DNA from: Amphiura filiformis
Taxonomy: Eukaryota; Echinodermata; Ophiuroidea; Amphilepidida; Amphiuridae
Direction: 5' to 3'
Assembly: GCF_039555335.1 (NCBI RefSeq)
Contig: NC_092628.1
Span: 82,052,315 to 82,116,314, forward strand
DNA: 64,000 nt
Shown: positions 63,079 to 64,000 of the stretch, one piece after another
How positions within the stretch are numbered: the first letter of the stretch is position 1
Layout: each line of letters begins with the position of its first letter
The notes under the pieces: model-generated
The model's input: only the letters and a program-made list of their open reading frames with translations
What the model was told of the DNA's origin: nothing
Database searches by the model: none
Program-made: the position numbers and the translations under genes

Positions 63079-63739
63079 GGGATCTAAAATGAGCGTTTAT
63101 TGCGTTTCGACAGTATTTTTTGTGGGACATGAGACCACCTCAGACCTATCGAATTGCATTCTGAATACGAAGCATGTCTTTCTGATATAAAATAATTTTC
63201 ATTTTTTGAAAATCACAATATAATACAAATTTTATGACAAATTATAAAAATTTGATATTTTCAAATTTTTGATATATAACAGTCCTCGAAGTAAATCATA
63301 TAAATCTAATGATATATTCTTAAAGTGTATGTAGCACGGAGGAAAAGCCGACGGTTAATTGAAAATTTTGACCTTTCATATTGAAGATATGGATTTTTTT
63401 CCCAAAAAGACCTAATTTTTTTGGGTGTTTTGGGAAAAAATCCATATCTTCAATACGAAAGGTCAAAATTTTCAATTGATCGTCGGCTTTTCATCCCACC
63501 TACATACACTTCAAGTATAAATCATCAGATTTATAAAGTTTACTTCAAGTATACTGTTAAATATCAAAAATATCAATTTTCAATGATTTGCCATAAAATG
63601 TGTATTAAATTGCGAATTTCAAAAAGCAAAATTATTTGATATCAGAATGACATTCTTCGTATTCAGAATGCAATTCGATATGTCTGATGTGCTCTAATGT
63701 CCCAAAATAAATACTGTCCAAACGTTCATACCCCAGCCC
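63079..63739. mobile_element. Full-length foldback transposon, 661 bp
   Basis: Two arms of about 330 bp meet at a hairpin near 63420. The outer left reads GGACATGAGACCACCTCAGA; the outer right complement reads GGACATTAGAGCACATCAGA. TTAA lies at both ends (63075-63078 and 63740-63743), and GTTCATTA lies just outside each end. No transposase. Arms differ from each other more than the array copies do, so the element is older than the amplification. Confidence 0.85.
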
Positions 63740-64000
63740 TTAAGTTCATTATTATTTTATTTTATAAATACGGTTTCTTAAAGATTGTTCCAATTATTAT
63801 CTTTGACTTACCATCGTGCTGAATATATTACAGAGTAAGATATAGAATATCAAATAAAGGTTCGTCGAAAATGCGATAATCACAACTACGCATTAAATTT
63901 GAAACCTTTAATGTGAATTGTTGACTGAGGAAGTGGATGATGATAATGATGGCATTGCTGATGCATGTGGTGAGCAAATGCACGAACTATCAAATGCAAC
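63740..64000 (+). pseudogene. Distal array border with a shortened delta exon
   Basis: From 63744 the sequence follows the intron normally found after gamma. It then reaches a delta remnant at about 63925-63969 (EEVDDDNDGIADAC) that lacks the acceptor and the DNCPDD start but keeps the GTGAGC donor. The flank GAGCAAATGCACGAACTATC is shared with the proximal border at about 38560-38585. The window ends here. Confidence 0.75.

Overview
This is a piece of an animal nuclear genome. It is AT-rich and intron-dense, about half of it is transposon-derived, and it carries animal extracellular domains (SEA, TSP1, TSP3). The host is most likely a marine invertebrate deuterostome. The best clue is a Ty3/gypsy element whose integrase lies upstream of its reverse transcriptase (Gmr1-like order), a group described from deuterostomes. 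I cannot name the species.

Layout. 1-3.7 kb: short terminal-inverted-repeat (TIR) elements and simple repeats. 3.7 kb: a small Pro/Ser/Asn-rich exon. 4.07-11.54 kb: a minus-strand Gmr1-like LTR retrotransposon with near-identical LTRs. 12.3 kb: a second small exon. 12.4-24 kb: a long transposon-filled stretch with foldback elements, a Tc1-type transposase relic, an old solo LTR and minisatellites. 24.06-28.7 kb: exons for a Gly/Asp-rich linker, a three-exon SEA domain, a short linker and a TSP1 domain. 28.6-37.8 kb: thirteen TSP3 exons, the last eight in a 1.79-kb tandem repeat. 37.8-41.2 kb: an exon-free intron with insertions. 41.26-63 kb: a second, larger TSP3 exon array with a 2.7-kb unit.

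The window is essentially one plus-strand gene, open at both ends. It encodes a probably extracellular calcium-binding protein: linker, SEA, TSP1, then a very long run of thrombospondin type 3 repeats. From the second TSP3 exon on, almost every repeat is one 69-bp (occasionally 54-bp) exon flanked by phase-1 introns. The split codon at each junction rebuilds the Asp of the C-D-N-C motif. Exons can therefore be added, lost or skipped without breaking frame. About 51 TSP3-type exons look splice-competent or nearly so.

In the second array, eight four-exon sets (called alpha, beta, gamma, delta here) alternate with a 1.2-kb unit. That unit holds an alpha-like exon with a weakened donor and a beta exon cut short by a foldback transposon. 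Two kinds of set alternate strictly, giving a 5.4-kb higher-order repeat. In one kind, three of four gamma exons have lost their splice acceptor. Sixteen copies of an older dead TSP3 exon sit in the introns. The foldback element is whole only in the last copy, so it probably sits at the rearrangement that started the amplification. Exon assignments rest on splice signals, phase and motif; no transcript evidence was available.
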